The notes below the pieces were generated by a model. The model made no database searches, was not told where the DNA came from, and was given only the letters and a program-made list of their open reading frames with translations. From the IMG/VR virus record IMGVR_UViG_3300018080_000248, positions 1-48,994 of that record: a DNA stretch of 48,994 bases, one strand, 5' to 3'. This DNA is from a virus. Shown in pieces: positions 48,665 through 48,994 of this stretch; position 1 is the stretch's first letter, and every line of letters starts with the position of its first letter. The position numbers were made by a program, and so were the translations under genes.

Positions 48665-48811
48665 ATGAACGGCTTCATTTGTAAACGCGAAGTACTCTTG
48701 TACCCCGCGCAGATAATCCGCGCTTTCGGTTTGCGGGTGTTCGTCCATTGCCTAGTGGCCAGTAAAGGGGCTACGTTCCTTTCGATCTTGTCAGACTGTA
48801 ACCGTATCTAA
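48665..48811 (+). CDS. 48-residue early micro-ORF
   Basis: ATG 48665 follows GGGAGGTTCTGAGCT. The product (MNGFICKREVLLYPAQIIRA...LSDCNRI) is basic, with a hydrophobic middle. The stop overlaps a further ATG (TAATG). Function unknown. It contains the first copy of a 16-bp direct repeat. Confidence 0.5.
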   Translation: MNGFICKREVLLYPAQIIRAFGLRVFVHCLVASKGATFLSILSDCNRI

Positions 48812-48833
48812 TGGGGGTTCGGTTTGCGGGTGT
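48725..48833 (+). repeat. 16-bp direct repeat pair
   Basis: TTCGGTTTGCGGGTGT occurs at 48725-48740 and 48818-48833, in different reading frames. The frame difference argues against a repeated protein motif. Confidence 0.85.
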
Positions 48834-48846
48834 ATCGTTCGTATGA
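48811..48846 (+). CDS. Possible 11-residue micro-ORF
   Basis: ATG 48811 overlaps the previous stop (TAATG) and encodes MGVRFAGVSFV before TGA 48844-48846, which itself overlaps the next ATG (ATGA). It may serve only as a coupling step. Confidence 0.25.
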   Translation: MGVRFAGVSFV

Positions 48847-48923
48847 CCCGTAAATGGCTGGAGGAGTGTGGCGCGCCTACTTGCGCTTGTGGCGAGAAAA
48901 TGTTTCCGGTTGAGACTGAGTAA
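48843..48923 (+). CDS. 26-residue cysteine-containing micro-ORF
   Basis: ATG 48843 encodes MTRKWLEECGAPTCACGEKM plus FPVETE. The cysteines (CGAPTCAC) suggest a small metal site. It is coupled to the preceding short frame. Function unknown. Confidence 0.4.
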   Translation: MTRKWLEECGAPTCACGEKMFPVETE

Positions 48924-48942
48924 GCGCGTTTACACACATTAA

Positions 48943-48964
48943 CACCCTGGAGAATGCAACCATG
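48943..48964 (+). promoter_or_regulatory. Conserved early leader with ribosome-binding site, copy 3
   Basis: CACCCTGGAGAATGCAACC runs into ATG 48962. It matches the leader before ArdA (1712) closely, linking the right end of the window to the left end. Confidence 0.75.
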
Positions 48965-48994
48965 GGAACTACTACACAACCAGACTGGGAACTA
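48962..48994 (+). CDS. 5' end of an early gene cut by the window edge
   Basis: ATG 48962 after the conserved leader opens MGTTTQPDWEL and is still open at the last base. It is probably the missing start of the gene at 2-418. Direct joining of the two ends puts the two parts one base out of frame, so the junction needs one base removed or a few added. Confidence 0.55.
   Translation, partial: MGTTTQPDWEL

Noticed and set aside
1-48994. CRISPR array
   Set aside because: No run of regularly spaced 23-40 bp repeats was seen; the four operators have uneven spacing and are palindromic.
48990-48994. AACTA at the right end equals the first five bases, a possible terminal overlap
   Set aside because: Five bases are too few to be meaningful, and using this overlap puts the joined gene out of frame.

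Overview
The window looks like a nearly complete temperate podovirus-type phage genome, opened inside a gene. The last bases (48962-48994) start a gene with the same leader used elsewhere in the early region, and the first bases (2-418) carry on what appears to be the same protein, so the molecule is probably circular or circularly permuted. The host is probably a planctomycete or a related environmental bacterium. This is inferred mainly from the integrase, whose N-terminal motif (HPSGQW..KRIYGKVYYFG) resembles planctomycete integrases, and from the early hypothetical protein carrying YFQGCGVAF. I cannot verify it by search.

Layout. (1) 48569-48994 continuing into 1-17518, plus strand: the early operon. 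It starts with a chain of micro-ORFs and an ArdA antirestriction locus whose neighbours share a leader (CCTGGAGAATGCAACCATG). Then come a winged-helix protein and an excisionase-like HTH protein. A replication and recombination module follows: Sak4-like ATPase, DUF669/SSB-like protein, small radical SAM protein, Cas4/RecB-like nuclease, SF2 helicase, primase-polymerase/DUF3987 protein and RusA resolvase. The operon ends with a metallophosphoesterase, a DUF5664 (dATP/dGTP diphosphohydrolase N-terminal-like) protein, a HAD nucleotidase, an SPFH protein and a DNA methyltransferase. Most genes overlap by ATGA, GTGA or TAATG, which implies translational coupling. (2) 17542-18708, minus: tyrosine integrase with a good sigma70-type promoter (TTGACG-N17-TACAAT). 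(3) 19394-46953, minus: the late operon. In transcription order it encodes small DNA/zinc proteins, a probable small terminase, a secreted trypsin-like protease, TerL, portal, scaffold, major capsid, decoration protein, head-tail adaptor, nozzle and fibre proteins, internal virion proteins, and an envelope/lysis cluster. That cluster has a permuted NlpC/P60 hydrolase, a C39-like lipoprotein and membrane proteins. Long-stem hairpin terminators sit inside it. (4) 46954-48149: about 1.2 kb of non-coding control DNA packed with dyads, a long AT tract and four copies of a 21-bp palindrome. It is bounded by a small Cro/CI-type repressor (48150-48374, minus) and the early micro-ORFs.

As a system, the repressor and control region probably choose between lysogeny (repressor, integrase) and the rightward early and leftward late programmes. 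The early genes would counter restriction, replicate and recombine the DNA and adjust nucleotide pools. The late genes would build a short-tailed virion and open a planctomycete-like envelope. The less ordinary elements are the dyad-rich control region, two multibranched intergenic RNA-like structures (5646-5773 and 8831-8933), the micro-ORF chain, the phage-borne SPFH and radical SAM proteins, and a secreted trypsin-like protease between the two terminase genes.
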